DNA of 64,000 bases from Larix kaempferi (taxonomy: Eukaryota; Streptophyta; Pinopsida; Pinales; Pinaceae), in contig BSBM01000047.1 of the NCBI GenBank assembly GCA_027924585.1, forward strand, positions 21,887,501 to 21,951,500. The letters run 5' to 3'. A program made the position numbers and the translations under genes. Below the pieces are notes generated by a model, which made no database searches, was not told the DNA's origin, and saw only the letters and a list, made by a program, of their open reading frames with translations. This document shows, one piece after another, positions 32,500-43,499 of this stretch; positions within the stretch are counted from its first letter, which is position 1; every line of letters starts with the position of its first letter.

Positions 32500-33947
32500 G
32501 ATCCACAGTCCTTCAGAGAGGCTTTCCATGATCCAAGATGGAAGGCTACCATGGTTGAAGAATATGAGTCACTGTAGAACAATGAGACATGGGATCTTGT
32601 CTCTCTCTCCTCGGGGAGAAATATAGTTCAGTACAAATGGATCTACAATCAAGTACAAATCCAAGTTCGTTGCAAAGGGGTACTCACAAGTTTATGGTTT
32701 GGACTACATTGAGACATTCGCTCCTGTAGAAAGAATGGATTTTGTAAGACTTTTTTTGGCCATTGTAGCTTCAAAACAGTGGGAGGTACATCACACGGAT
32801 GTGAAGAGTTCCTTCCTGCATGGTGACTTTGAAGAAGAGATCTATATCAAACAACTTGAGGGGTACACTGATGATCCATCCTTGGTATGAATACTAAGGA
32901 GATCATTGTATGGACTCAAACAAGGCCCCAGGGCATGGTATGCCAAGATGAATTCTTTCTTACTATCATAGAAGTTCAAAAGATGCAGATTTGACTGCAT
33001 TGTCTACATGAAATAGAATGGAGGTTCCATACTATTGATTGTATTGTATGTGGATGACTTGCTCATCACCGATGGTTCATCTACTGGATTAAAGAACATC
33101 AAGTCTTCTTTGAGAAAAGAATTCTCCATGATAGATCTAGGGCTATTGAAATATTTTATTGGACTCGAAGTAGCACAAAATGATTCGGGGATCATGATTT
33201 CACAGTCGAGGTACGACATCTGACTTGCTCCAAAAGTTCAACATGGCTCATTGCAAAGCAACAACTTTTCCCTTCCTATCTGTAATTAGATTGGAAGAAG
33301 GTGGTTCTACTCCTTTGGTTGACAACACTTTGTATGGGAAGTTGATCGGTACCTTATTGTACTTGACACATTCGAGACTATATATGTCTTATGTTGTTGG
33401 TGTTGTGGCAAGGTACATGCAGGAGCCATATGAGATGCATTTGAAGGCAGCAAAGAGGATCTTGCACTATGTGTAGGGTACAAAAGAGTTTGGTATTCAT
33501 TATTTTGTTAGTACTCAGTTAGATCTGGTTGGTTTTACTGACTCAGACTAGGCTGGAAACAACACTGATAGAAAATCTAATTCAGGGTACGTGTTCATGT
33601 TGGTATCAGGACCAATATGTTGGTCGAACAAGAAGCAAGTAACCCTCGCACTCTCTTCAACAAAAGCAGAGTACAAAGGCATTATAAATGCAGTTATTCA
33701 GGCATTTTGGTTACATAGGATCTTGACAGAGTTTGACATCTGCACTTCTCCTTCAGTAGAACTTTTTTCTGATAATAAAAGTGCCATAAAGATCTCCAAT
33801 GACTTAGTTCATAAACAAAGAACCAAACATATTGAGGTTCACATGCACTACATCAAGGAACTAGTGCACAACAGGACCATCAAACTGCATTATTGTCTTA
33901 TAGAGGAGATGATTGCAGACATTTTTACAAAGTTTTTTCACTCATAA
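32500..33947 (+). pseudogene. Copia-2 reverse transcriptase and RNase H
   Basis: Starts with the RT linker DPQSFREAFHDPRW. A frameshift follows near 32645, then FVAKGYSQ-like sequence, YIETFAPVERM, HTDVKSSFLHGDFEEEIYI, SLYGLKQGPRAW, and the catalytic YVDDLLI at about 33050. RNase H includes GFTDSD, SGYVFMLVSGPICWSNKKQ, ALSSTKAEY and LFSDNKSAIKI, and ends TKFFHS at 33947. Several in-frame stops and frameshifts disable it (for example TAG in ESL*NNE, and TAG in DSD*AG where a Trp is usual). It is a relic of a once complete Copia RT-RH. Confidence 0.88.
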
Positions 33948-34349
33948 TAGATTTTCCTATCTCATATCTCTACTTGGTGTAAAGGTTGCTTGAGTTCCCT
34001 GTTGTTCATTTTATAGGGGGGTATTTTTCCCATGAGGTTTTTCCCCATTTCCTTAGTTTCATGAACAATTATTTTGTTATTATTGATTGTATGGGTGACC
34101 TTTGGTATCAGTAACCAGAGCTCGGGATGTTTAATTTTGGATTAGGGGGGGTCTTAGGATAATTAATACTCCAACCTTGTCCACCTTAGTATTATTAGTG
34201 TTTTCCTGGTATTAGATGATGTCATTTGCCCCCTAGTGGTGTGCAAATGTCATATAGGCCTCATTATCCACTGATGCGCCCTTCATGCATGCTTTTAGGA
34301 CATCCAGAGTCATTTCCATACATTTTAGGATCTAACTAAGTGATCTAGT
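33948..34349 (+). repeat. Copia-2 3' noncoding region, PPT and truncated 3' LTR
   Basis: 3' noncoding sequence (GTATTTTTCCCATGAGG, ATTGTATGGGTGACCTTTGG) matches Copia-1. A purine tract GGATTAGGGGGGG precedes the LTR, which starts TCTTAGGATAATTAATACTCC at 34152 (TG mutated to TC). It aligns with the 5' LTR as far as GTGATCT (about 34346), then breaks at the start of Gypsy-C. Confidence 0.8.
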
Positions 34350-35447
34350 TGTCATGTTCCCAAATTTTGCATTGGGTCACAATGGCCTAAGCCACTTGGC
34401 CATACTCATGATAGTTTGTCAAATTGATGCTAAGGGTCAAATAATTGCCAAGCATGATGTCAAAGTTAGTAATAATGTAAAATTATATCCAAATGGAGAA
34501 GGTGGTTCACATTAAGAGAAATTCCCAATTCAATTTTTTTAATATTCCCATCCAAATGAACTATCATGGAGGAAAATTACTAGTTCCCTGTTGGAAGGTG
34601 GTTTGGTAAGGAAGAATCGCAGCATCGCTAATGCTGCGATACGTCAGAAGAGGTCACAGAAGGGAGAAAGATGGGCATAAAGAGGATTATTTTATGCATT
34701 TTTGGGTCAATTGTACCGCAGTTTGCGGGTTTAGGGTCATTTGAACCATATGTGATGTAATTTTGGGTTAATTGTACCGCAGAATGTGGGTTTTTGGGTC
34801 ATTTTGACCGCGTCAGTTAGATTTTGGGTCATTTGCTCAAAGTGTCGGTTAGGAATTTGTTAGTAAGTGGACAAGCAATGTAAAGGTGGAAACTTATTTA
34901 TAGTCATAGATTCATATATGTTGGATACCTTGATCTGGAGCTTGAGCTAATATGCGTCTGTAGTTGTGATCAAGAGTTATCTGCGAGGTCTGTGTTTTTG
35001 CGGAGATATTAAATCAGGGTTTGGCTGAAGTAATATGACATGACGGAACTATCTGGTGAAATTCCCTGTGTATCTTTTATGATAATGCATGTTGCGATTC
35101 ATGAATGATGCTATGTTTTCTTGTTGCAGCTAATGCTTTAATGTTATACTTGTCGCGATGAATGTTTCTCTGAATAATGCTATGAATACAATGTTGCTGA
35201 AGTTAAACGTATAGATATATCTTTGAATGTCGTGATAAGTTTAAGTAATTGGTGCCACAAACATCCTCCTTCATTTAGTGGAAACATGGTTCTGTCCACT
35301 CTCCCTTGAACACCTCAGGTGAGACCTCATCTTCTCTGCAGGTGTTGCTGGATGGGGTAAAACCTATCTGGGCTGGTGCTCAGGGAGATCGCGGTGGGTT
35401 GGTGTCAACAGTGATGGAAACCCCTATCGACAGGGTTTGAGTCAACA
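34350..35447 (+). repeat. Gypsy-C 5' LTR with a perfect hairpin
   Basis: 1098 bp, TG...CA bounded (TGTCATGTTCCC to GAGTCAACA). It contains a 10-bp perfect stem with a 5-nt loop at 34616-34640 (ATCGCAGCAT CGCTA ATGCTGCGAT). It also has a TTTTGGGTCAATTGTACCGCAG-type repeat (about 34700-34820, two copies and a partial third). The end was set by the PBS-like site at 35450, so it is less certain than the start. Confidence 0.6.
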
Positions 35448-35449
35448 AA

Positions 35450-35467
35450 TGGTTCCATTGTCGGGAC
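35450..35467 (+). other. Gypsy-C primer-binding-like site
   Basis: TGGTTCCATTGTCGGGAC starts two bases after the LTR end. It resembles a mutated form of the TGGCGCCGTTGTCGGGGA-type site used by Athila-like elements. The two or three mismatches make this tentative. Confidence 0.4.
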
Positions 35468-37612
35468 CGTGTGCGAATTGAAAGGAGGATATGTTGTGGC
35501 ATCCAATGCAACTGGAGATGCAAAGTTTGTTTGATCAGAAGTTGCAGGAATTTGCTAAAGAGGAAAGCCAGAACACTCGACTGACAATAGATCAATGGGT
35601 GGATAGATATATTCACGACAGTCCGCTCGAATGGTTTTTCTATGAATTCTCGGTCCTTTTGTTCGAGTGGTTGGAAAAGTTGACTTATCAGAAGAGGAAC
35701 CAACAAGGTGGTGAGTCGACGACCTGGACCCCATAGTTGATCCAAGAACTGCAGGAAGTCGACAACAAAGCATCGCGGGCTGTCGAAGTGTGGCTCGATA
35801 GCATCTTGGAAGGGTATATCATTGAACTTGTGGTTGATACACAAAATTCCTATAGTGAAGCTGGAAGATATTTCTTCCGTGAACCCCGTGGAAGTTTTTT
35901 GCTGTCGCTCCAACTATCTATTAAGATGCTTATTTGTGAGAAAGGTATATTCAAGATGCATCTAGATCAGTAAGCATCCTGGTGGGTGGAGGCCGTGGGT
36001 ATCGCGACGGCAGGGGGGAGGTACATGGAATGATCAGGGGTAGATGGGTGCAGGTCATGACGAAACTGTGAGTGAAGCCGAGGAAGAGAGTGGTCTTACA
36101 AGGGGAGGAGTGAGGTTTCGACAGGAAAAGAGGTAGAGGATAGGAGAAGGTCCTGCTATGGTCAAACCGCAAGTTTGTGAAGGAATACCACATGGGACGA
36201 AGCGACCTCACAGTCCAGAAAAGGAAAACCAAGCTACGTCCAGGATAGAGGTAGGACCAAACCCCAGCAGCAACATACCCACACCTCCGCTGAGTATCTA
36301 TCGGCCGGTAAGAAACACAACTTCGACCCCACCGAGTCAAAAAAATTGATTGCTAGTAGTTTAGTGACTGCAGGAAGGAAGCCCAGGATGGAGGGTGATG
36401 ATGCTAAGTTACCACTGTTCCATGGAAATGGAACAGATAACCCTGAATAGTGTTGGTTTTTGTGTGAAGCGGTCTGGACCGTGAAGCAGATCACTGATGA
36501 TAATGCGAAGAAAGGACAGCTAGCGACAAATCTGTGAGGTCGCGCATTAGATTGGTTTATGAAGTTTGTTCTAGTCCCCACAGGAGCTCCGAAGAAGACA
36601 CTAGATGACATTAGGGATGGTTTGATCGTAGAATTCAGAAAACCCAAGTCAGAAGCACAATATACTACAGAATTGAAAGAAATTAAGCAGTATCCCAATG
36701 AGATGGTGTGGGATTTTGACCAGTGATTTAAAATGCTCATGGCGAGGGTAAGTTTTGATATGAGCGTTGTCCAACATAAAGAGTGGTTCATCGTGGCACT
36801 GCTACTGCATATTCGACTACCATTAATGCAATAGAACATCATGATGCCCAGTGAAGCTCTGGAGATTGCAATGCGATTGGAGGCGTTTCCGATTGGGGAA
36901 AATGCAGCTGGGATGTCGCAGATACAGACACAACTGGCTAACTTGACCATACAGCTTCAAGATCTGAAGAAGGGAAAGGAGCAGTGCGATGAAGTATGGT
37001 GTACGCGATGTCAAGGGGAAGGACATACTAAGGACAATTTCCCTGACTTCCGCAACTATTTGGTTTCTGGGGAACCCAACTCGTTGAATGGTGGTGGCAT
37101 ACCATGGTGTCGCATTTATTAGGTGTTTGGGCACCGCCATGAGGAATTTCCATACATGCAGAAGATGGTCACCAAACCGATGAATCTATATTGCACTTTC
37201 TGTAAATCTGTGGGACATGACGACAAATATTGCCGGGCATATGGTTTGCTTCATGAGAGAACGTTCGATGTGTTCTATGTAAAGGATGACCAATGTGCCG
37301 TACAACAACCACAACCGGAGCTGCAAGTAGCCCAGCCGCTACCTCAACCGTAGGTACAGTTTGTACCACAGCAACAACCACATCAGTTCGTGTCGCAATA
37401 TGCTCCGATGCAAATGGCTCCACAGCAGCCACAGTACGTTCAGCAACCACAGTATGCGCAGCAAGGGCAGGGCATGCAACCAGCTCCTATGCAGCAACAG
37501 TACAACCAAGCACAGAACCAATAGTAGGGTGGATTCCGTGAAGGATTCCGGGGCAAAGGCGGCAGAGGATTTGATCGTGGAGGAGGACGAGGAGGTCGTG
37601 GACCTATGCAAT
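35468..37612 (+). pseudogene. Gypsy-C gag, heavily decayed
   Basis: Frames broken by many stops can still be followed. There is an N-terminal part (WVDRYIHDSPLEWFFYEF, VEVWLDSILEGYIIELVVD) and a capsid region near 36540-36780 (ALDWFMKFVLVPTGAPKKTL, EIKQYPNEMVWDFDQ). Next come knuckle-like CTRCQGEGHTKDNF (last Cys lost) and CTFCKSVGHDDKYC, a Gln-rich tail (QQPQYAQQGQGMQ) and an RGG-type end (GFRGKGGRGFDRGGGRGG). Many stops are TAG or TGA where CAG or CGA is expected. The QP-rich tail and Gly/Arg end are typical of nucleic-acid-binding Gag. Confidence 0.75.
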
Positions 37613-38236
37613 TAATCCAGGTGGATATTGGTGGCCACCCACCTTTCCAACTGGCTCAAAACAGATTTATGGCAATTTTGGTATTGTACTATTTTTAGTA
37701 GTTTTTCGGGTCCTGAACTTTCGGGGCCGTTTTGAGGCCCTAAACGACCTTTTTTGGCAATTCAAGGGGGCCAAATGGTTGCCGTCGGCATGCATTTGGC
37801 CCCATTCGAAAGTTGTAAATCTCGGATAGACCTTTCCAACGGGCTACCGAGCGCCCCAAACGGAGATCGTATGCAAAAGTTACGACCCCGGGAAGTTGAT
37901 GTACTAACTTACCCAAACGGGGCCCACATGACTTTTGGCGCTTCATCTCCTAGGGTTAGGTTTTTGGATGTCTAGGGTTTTTAACATTCCTGTTTATTGT
38001 AAAAGGCATTGAGAGCCTCATTGTAACCATCTTCGTGCGAAATGAGCGTAGCCGTCACATCTCTTCTCAGAGATAAGTCGCCACCATTCCAGCAAGCTTG
38101 TTTTCCGCTACATTTTACAGTTCTAGCTTATTTCCTTATTGAATAGAAAACCAGTTTTACTGTATCTCTGTTATTTTGTGTTAAGCATCTGATAATAATC
38201 TGTATTCATTTCGTTCTGCTCATAAAATCCGGATCA
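37613..38236 (+). repeat. Gypsy-D LTR 1
   Basis: 624 bp. The first base pair reads TA instead of TG (TAATCCAGG). It sits directly against Gypsy-C gag; the 5 bp before it, GCAAT, is the candidate target site. The tRNA-Met PBS TGGTATCAGAGCGG follows at 38238-38251. Confidence 0.88.
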
Positions 38237-38274
38237 GTGGTATCAGAGCGGTCTGCTCCTCGTCGTCTTAATGC

Positions 38275-41200
38275 ATGTCCCCAACGAGGTCAGGGTACAA
38301 AGAATTGGGTCTCGAGCTTGTTTCTCTTGAGGACAAAATCTCTCACACGCCCAAGCGACCTCTCATGGCAGGAGAAAAGAAAGATGACGGGACAGGAGAT
38401 CCTATCAAAATGTTGCTTGAGGAATCCCTCACGCAGCAGAGGAACGAGATGATGGATAATTTCGCGCAAATCCTTCGGCGACTACCAACAAGCGACGCAT
38501 CTTCCTCGAGCGGAGGCGCCGCCCCCTTCAAGGTACAAATCAACTTTGATATCCCTATATTTGAAGGACAGATAGACGCAGATGCTGTAGATAAGTGGCT
38601 GAATCTACTAGAAGGGTATTTTTCTGTCCATAAATTTTCGAATAAAGAAAAGATTACTTTTGCCCTCCTCAAAGCCGTTCCCCATGTCAAAGATTGGTGG
38701 GAAACATTCTGCGAGCAAACGGACACAGAAGAAGCCTCATTATTTTCAGTCACGGCCACCTGGGAATCCTTCAGGGATGCTATTAAGGAACAATACTACC
38801 CTGTTGGAAGTTATGACGACTTGTATACCAAATGGACCACACTGCGACAAGAAAGAGACCAAGCAGTGCCAGAGTTCACAAATATCTCCTTGCGCACCAA
38901 GCTGGGTATCAAAGATTCAGAGCGACATCTGGTGCTCAAGTATCGCGGTGGTTTGCATAGATACATCCAGACCGAAATGGAATTTCTAGACATCTCTTCC
39001 TTGGGCGCGGCCTACCGATATGCCGTCAAAATCGAGCAGAAGCTCAAACAAAAGACGCGGCAATTTGGGCCTGGGAACCCTTCACGGCAAAAGATAGGAA
39101 AGGGCGGCCCCAACCCATAGAATAAAGGGCAAAGCAAAGATGGACAGTATCAGGACAACCAGTCCAATCCGCAAGCAGAGAAGGACACCGGAAAAACAAA
39201 GAAAGATACTGGGAAGTGGTGCGACTTCCATAAGAGCCCTTGGCATAACACTGCTGATTGCCGCTCAAAGCAGTCGCTGGTGGCCGAAGTGAAAGCATCT
39301 GAATCAGATGCGGGTTCTGAATCTGAGTCCGAACCAGAAAGGGGAAGACGGATCATTGACGCGGAACCCAGTGCCACCATTGCTACCACCAAGCTCCAGC
39401 CTGATGAACCAGACGAGCCAGAAGAAGGAGAACGCCTCTTCCATTCACAAATGTGGGTAAAAGGCACCCCGCTGCACTTCATCGTTGATAGCGGTAGCAA
39501 TAAGAATCTCATCTCAGCAGAGGTCGTCAAGCGCCTCGCCCTGCCGACAGCGCCGCACCCACAACCCTACACCATTGGATGGCTCCACAAGGGAAGCGAT
39601 CTCTGCGTCAGCCAACAGTGCCGACTGCCATACGGCATCAAGCCCTTCAAGGACGAGGTATTGTGTGATGTTGCTCCTCTCGAAGTTTCAGATGTTCTTT
39701 TGGGCCAACCTTATTTATGGAAACGTCATGCTGTATATGATTCTAGGCCTCGTAGCGTTATTATTTCTTTGAACAGGAAATTGTACAGGATAACCGAGGC
39801 AGTCCCTCCTAGTGCTATTTCCTTGATCTCTGCCAAGCAATGCAGGAAGGTCATCTCTCAGACCGGGAAATTTGTCTTCTTGGTGATTCGCTCTCAGAGT
39901 GAAAGAAAGATCGCAGCCACATCCCAAGCCTCCATGAACGATCTATCCACACAACAGAAGCAAGTGGATAAGGTGGTGGAAGGATACTCAGATATCTTCT
40001 CCTCTCCGACCGGGGTACCTCTGCACTGCCAGGTCAAGCATCCCATCGATCTGACCCCAGGCGCACCGCTACCCAATGGGCCAGTCTATCGCCGCTCTCT
40101 GTTGGAAAACGAGGAGATCAAGAGGCAGATCCAAGAATTGCTCCACAAAGGGCACATCCGTCCCAGTTCATCACCTTGTGGGAGCCCAATCGTGCTGGTG
40201 CAGAAGAAAGATGGGACCTGGCGACTCTGCATTGATTACCGGGCCCTGAATAAAATCACAGTCCGCAACCGGTACCCGATTCCCCGAATCAACGACCTCC
40301 TTGATCAGCTCACGGGGGCCAAATACTTCAGTAAGATTGATCTGAAGTCTGGCTACCACCAGGTACCAATAGAATAGACAGATGTATGGAAGACTGCCTT
40401 CAAGTCAAAAGAAGGTCTTTTTGAATGGCTGGTCATGCCTTTTGGTTTGACAAATGCTCCAGCAACTTTTATGAGGATGATGGACGATATCCTACGGCCT
40501 TTCACCAACAATTTTGTAGTGGTGTATCTTGATGACATCCTCATCTACAACAAGACTTGGGAGGAACACTTGCAGCATATTCAACAGGTTCTGCACACCC
40601 TGCGGAAGCACAAACTATATGCAAACTTGGAAAAATGCTCCTTCGGCATGGACAGGGTCCATTACTTAGGATACATCGTTGATCGACATGGTGTGCATGT
40701 GGATCCAGCCAAGATCCAGGTCATCCGTGACTGGCCAGCCCCAACCACACTCACTGAACTTCGGAGCTTCTTGGGCCTCGCCAATTTCTATCGTCGATTC
40801 ATGCTGGGATTCTCTCATATCGCATGGGCCCTCAGCCAAGTGACCAGGGGTGGTGGTAAGGAAAAATTTGTGTGGGGCCTGTCCCAACAACAAGCCTTCG
40901 ATGACTTGAAGAAGCGTTTGTGCTCATCACCGGTACTCTCATTACCGAACCTGCAACATCCCTTTGAGATGGAGATAGATGCTTCAGATTATGCTGTGGG
41001 CGCTGTTCTCACTCAACACAGCCACCCCGTGGCATATCATAGTGAGACACTCTCAGATGCTGTCCGCAAGTACCCTACCTATGACAAAGAAATGTACTCC
41101 ATTGTACAAGACTGCCGCCAGTGGAGACATTACATTCTTGGGAAGGAGACAGTCATCCACACTGATCACAAGCCACTACAGTTCATGCAGACCCAAGGAA

Positions 41201-42828
41201 AGTTGCAGAATGACCGCCATCAGAAGTGGTCAACATATTTACAGCAGTTCCACCTCAACATCAAATACAAAACAGGGAGTACCAACCGAGTTGCTGACTG
41301 CCTCAGTCGACCTCCAGTCGCGGCACTTACCATGGTGCTAGACTCTTGTGGCCATGAGACCTCTGGATGGCCCCACCTCTACGAGACGGACCCTGACTTC
41401 TTCGCCACCTATCAAATGTTGGGCGCCAACTCAGTGGTTTCTAATTTCCATCTTCAGGACGGGTTGTTGTGTCGTCTGGGCCATCTCTGCGTTCCATCAA
41501 GTGAGCGCGCGAAGCTGATTTGGGAAGCTCACTACAGTCGGGTGGCAGGACACTTTGGCGTCGAAAAGACAGTGGCAGTGTTGCAGAAACATTTCTACTG
41601 GCCGAAGCTTCGACAGGATGTCGGCAAGTACATCAGGTCCTGCACCGCTTGCGCCATTGCCAAACCGACCACTAAGAAACAGGGCCTATACACCCCTCTG
41701 CCTACTCCTGACAGGCCGTGGGAATCCATCTCAATGGACTACATGTCGGGCCTCCCGTCCACCAAGAGGGGAAATGACTGTGTTTTCGTGGTTGTTGATC
41801 GCTTTTCCAAGATGGTGATTCTAGCCGCTTGCAAGAAGAACATCACAGCAGAAGCCACTGCCAAGCTCTTCTTTGAACGCGTATGGGTACATTTTGGGAT
41901 CCCAAAGACCATTATCTCAGACCGTGACAGTCGGTTCCTCAGCTCATTCTGGTCAAGCCTCTGGTCACTGCTGGATACCAAGCTCACCAAATCCACTGCC
42001 TTCCTCCCCCAGACCGATGGACAAACGGAGGTCGTCAACCGGATGGTCGTACATATCCTGCGCATGTACAATTCAACACACCCCCGCACATGGGATGAGA
42101 GTCTCCCCTACGTCCAACATAGCTACAACCGAGCCCTGCATAGCTCAACTGGCCACAGCCCCTTTCAGGTGGGGTTGGGATTCCAACCATTGGGCCCCAT
42201 GGATGTTGCACTTCCCCTTGCAACCACCTCGGCTGACTCGTCCCCAGAAGCTGACAAAGCCGCCCGGTTCATTGAACGGATCCAGCATATCCGCCAACAG
42301 GTTCAGGATATTCTACAGAAGTCTAATGCTAAGTACAAGCAGCGCCATGATCAACATCAGGTGCCACATAAGTTTCAGGTGGGCGACAAAGTTTGGTTGC
42401 ATTTGCAGAAAGAATGCCTTACAGGGCCCCATCGAAAGCTTCGCCCACACCGTTATGGGCCGTACACCATCACCAAGGCGGTGGGTGACAATGCTTTTGA
42501 GCTCAACATTCCCCCCTTCCTTGGTCTGCATCCAGTCTTCAACGTGGCTCTCCTTCGGCCATATTTCCCACCACTATTAGACACCTCAGAGATAGCAGAG
42601 AAGTTGACACCAACAGAGCTCAACCCTGACTGCCTACAACAAGCATCCAGTGATCATATTGCAGACACATAGATCAAAGGCACTCGACATCAAAGGATCC
42701 AGCTTTATCGAGTTGTCAAAGCAGGGCAGCTCCTGCACCAAGGCAAGTGGCTCACCCGAGGCAAAATTCAACAGAAATTTCCTCATCTAATGGGTGAACT
42801 CAACGCAATGGAGACCATTGCTTCCTAA
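38275..42828 (+). pseudogene. Gypsy-D copy A gag-pol, one frame with three TAG stops
   Basis: A single frame of 1517 codons runs from ATG 38275 to TAA 42826-42828, broken only by TAG at 39118, 40375 and 42670, each where at least one sister copy has CAG. Order: gag (FKVQINFDIPIFEGQIDADA, WWETFCEQ, QAVPEFTNISLRTKLG), a [14 protein letters not shown] knuckle-like motif, protease ([13 protein letters not shown]), RT ([25 protein letters not shown]), RNase H (IDASDYAVGAVLTQ, TDHKPLQFM), integrase (HHCC; MDYMSGLP, IISDRDSRF, QTDGQTEVVNRMV) and a GPY/F domain (RYGPYTI). The C-terminal HQGKWLTRGKIQQKFPHL may be a reduced chromodomain-like tail. Gag lacks two codons present in B and C. Integrase catalytic residues are intact. 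Confidence 0.9.
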
Positions 42829-42839
42829 GGAGGGAGGAT

Positions 42840-43461
42840 TGATCTAGGTGGATATTGGTGGCCACCCACCTTTCCAACTGGCTCAAAACAGATTTATGGC
42901 AATTTTGGTATTGTACTATTTTTAGCAGTTTTTCGGGTCCTGAACTTCCGGGGCCGTTTTGAGGCCCTAAACGACCTTTTTTGGCAATTCGGGGGGCCAG
43001 ATGGCTGCCAACGGCATGCATCTGGCCCGAATCGAAAGTTGTAAATCTCGGATAGACCTTTCCAACAGGCTACCGAGCGCCCAAAACGGAGCTCGTATGC
43101 AAAAGTTACGACCCTGGGAAGTTGATGTACTAACTTACCCAAACGGGGCCCTCATGACTTTTGGCGCTTCATCTCCTAGGGTTAGCTTTTGGATGTCTAG
43201 GGTTTTTAACATTCCTGTTTATTGTAAAAGGCATTGAGAGCCTCATTGTAACCATCTTCTTGCGAAATGAGCGCAGCCGTCACATCTCTTCTCAGAGATA
43301 AGCCGCCACCATTCCAGCAAGCTTGTTTTCCGCTGCATTTTACAGTTCTAGCTTATTTCCTTATTGAATAGAAAACCAGTTTTACTGTATCTCTGTTATT
43401 TTGTGTTAAGCATCTGATAATAATCTGTATTCATTTCGTTCTGCTCATAAAATCCGGATCA
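42840..43461 (+). repeat. Gypsy-D LTR 2 (shared by copies A and B)
   Basis: 622 bp, TGATCTAGG to CCGGATCA, preceded by the polypurine tract AAGGAGGGAGGAT of copy A and followed by the PBS (43463) of copy B. It acts as 3' LTR of A and 5' LTR of B at once. Confidence 0.9.
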
Positions 43462-43499
43462 GTGGTATCAGAGTGGTCTGCTCCTCGTCGTCTTAATGC

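Larger units (their letters stand above)
14247..34349 (+). mobile_element. Copia-2: integrase-less Ty1/Copia element, split by Tat-1 and cut by Gypsy-C
   Basis: The 5' LTR is 14247-14890, with a tRNA-Met-like PBS at 14891. Gag-protease is at 15011-16498, then a linker that resumes after the 15.8-kb Tat-1 insertion as RT-RNase H (32500-33947), then a PPT and a truncated 3' LTR (34152-34349). The join across Tat-1 is continuous: the upstream side ends near GRCYMMVGS-type linker codons and the downstream side starts DPQSFREAFHDPRW. No integrase core or pre-integrase zinc finger lies between protease and RT. The 3' LTR stops where Gypsy-C begins, so the rest of the LTR should lie beyond the window. 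Confidence 0.85.
34350..37612 (+). mobile_element. Gypsy-C: 5' part of a decayed Ty3 element inside the Copia-2 3' LTR
   Basis: An LTR (34350-35447), a PBS-like site and a broken gag follow in order. The element starts TGTCATGTTCCC exactly where Copia-2 LTR homology ends, so it inserted there. It is cut at 37612 by the Gypsy-D array, with GCAAT (37608-37612) a candidate target site. Pol and the other LTR should lie beyond the window end. Confidence 0.7.
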
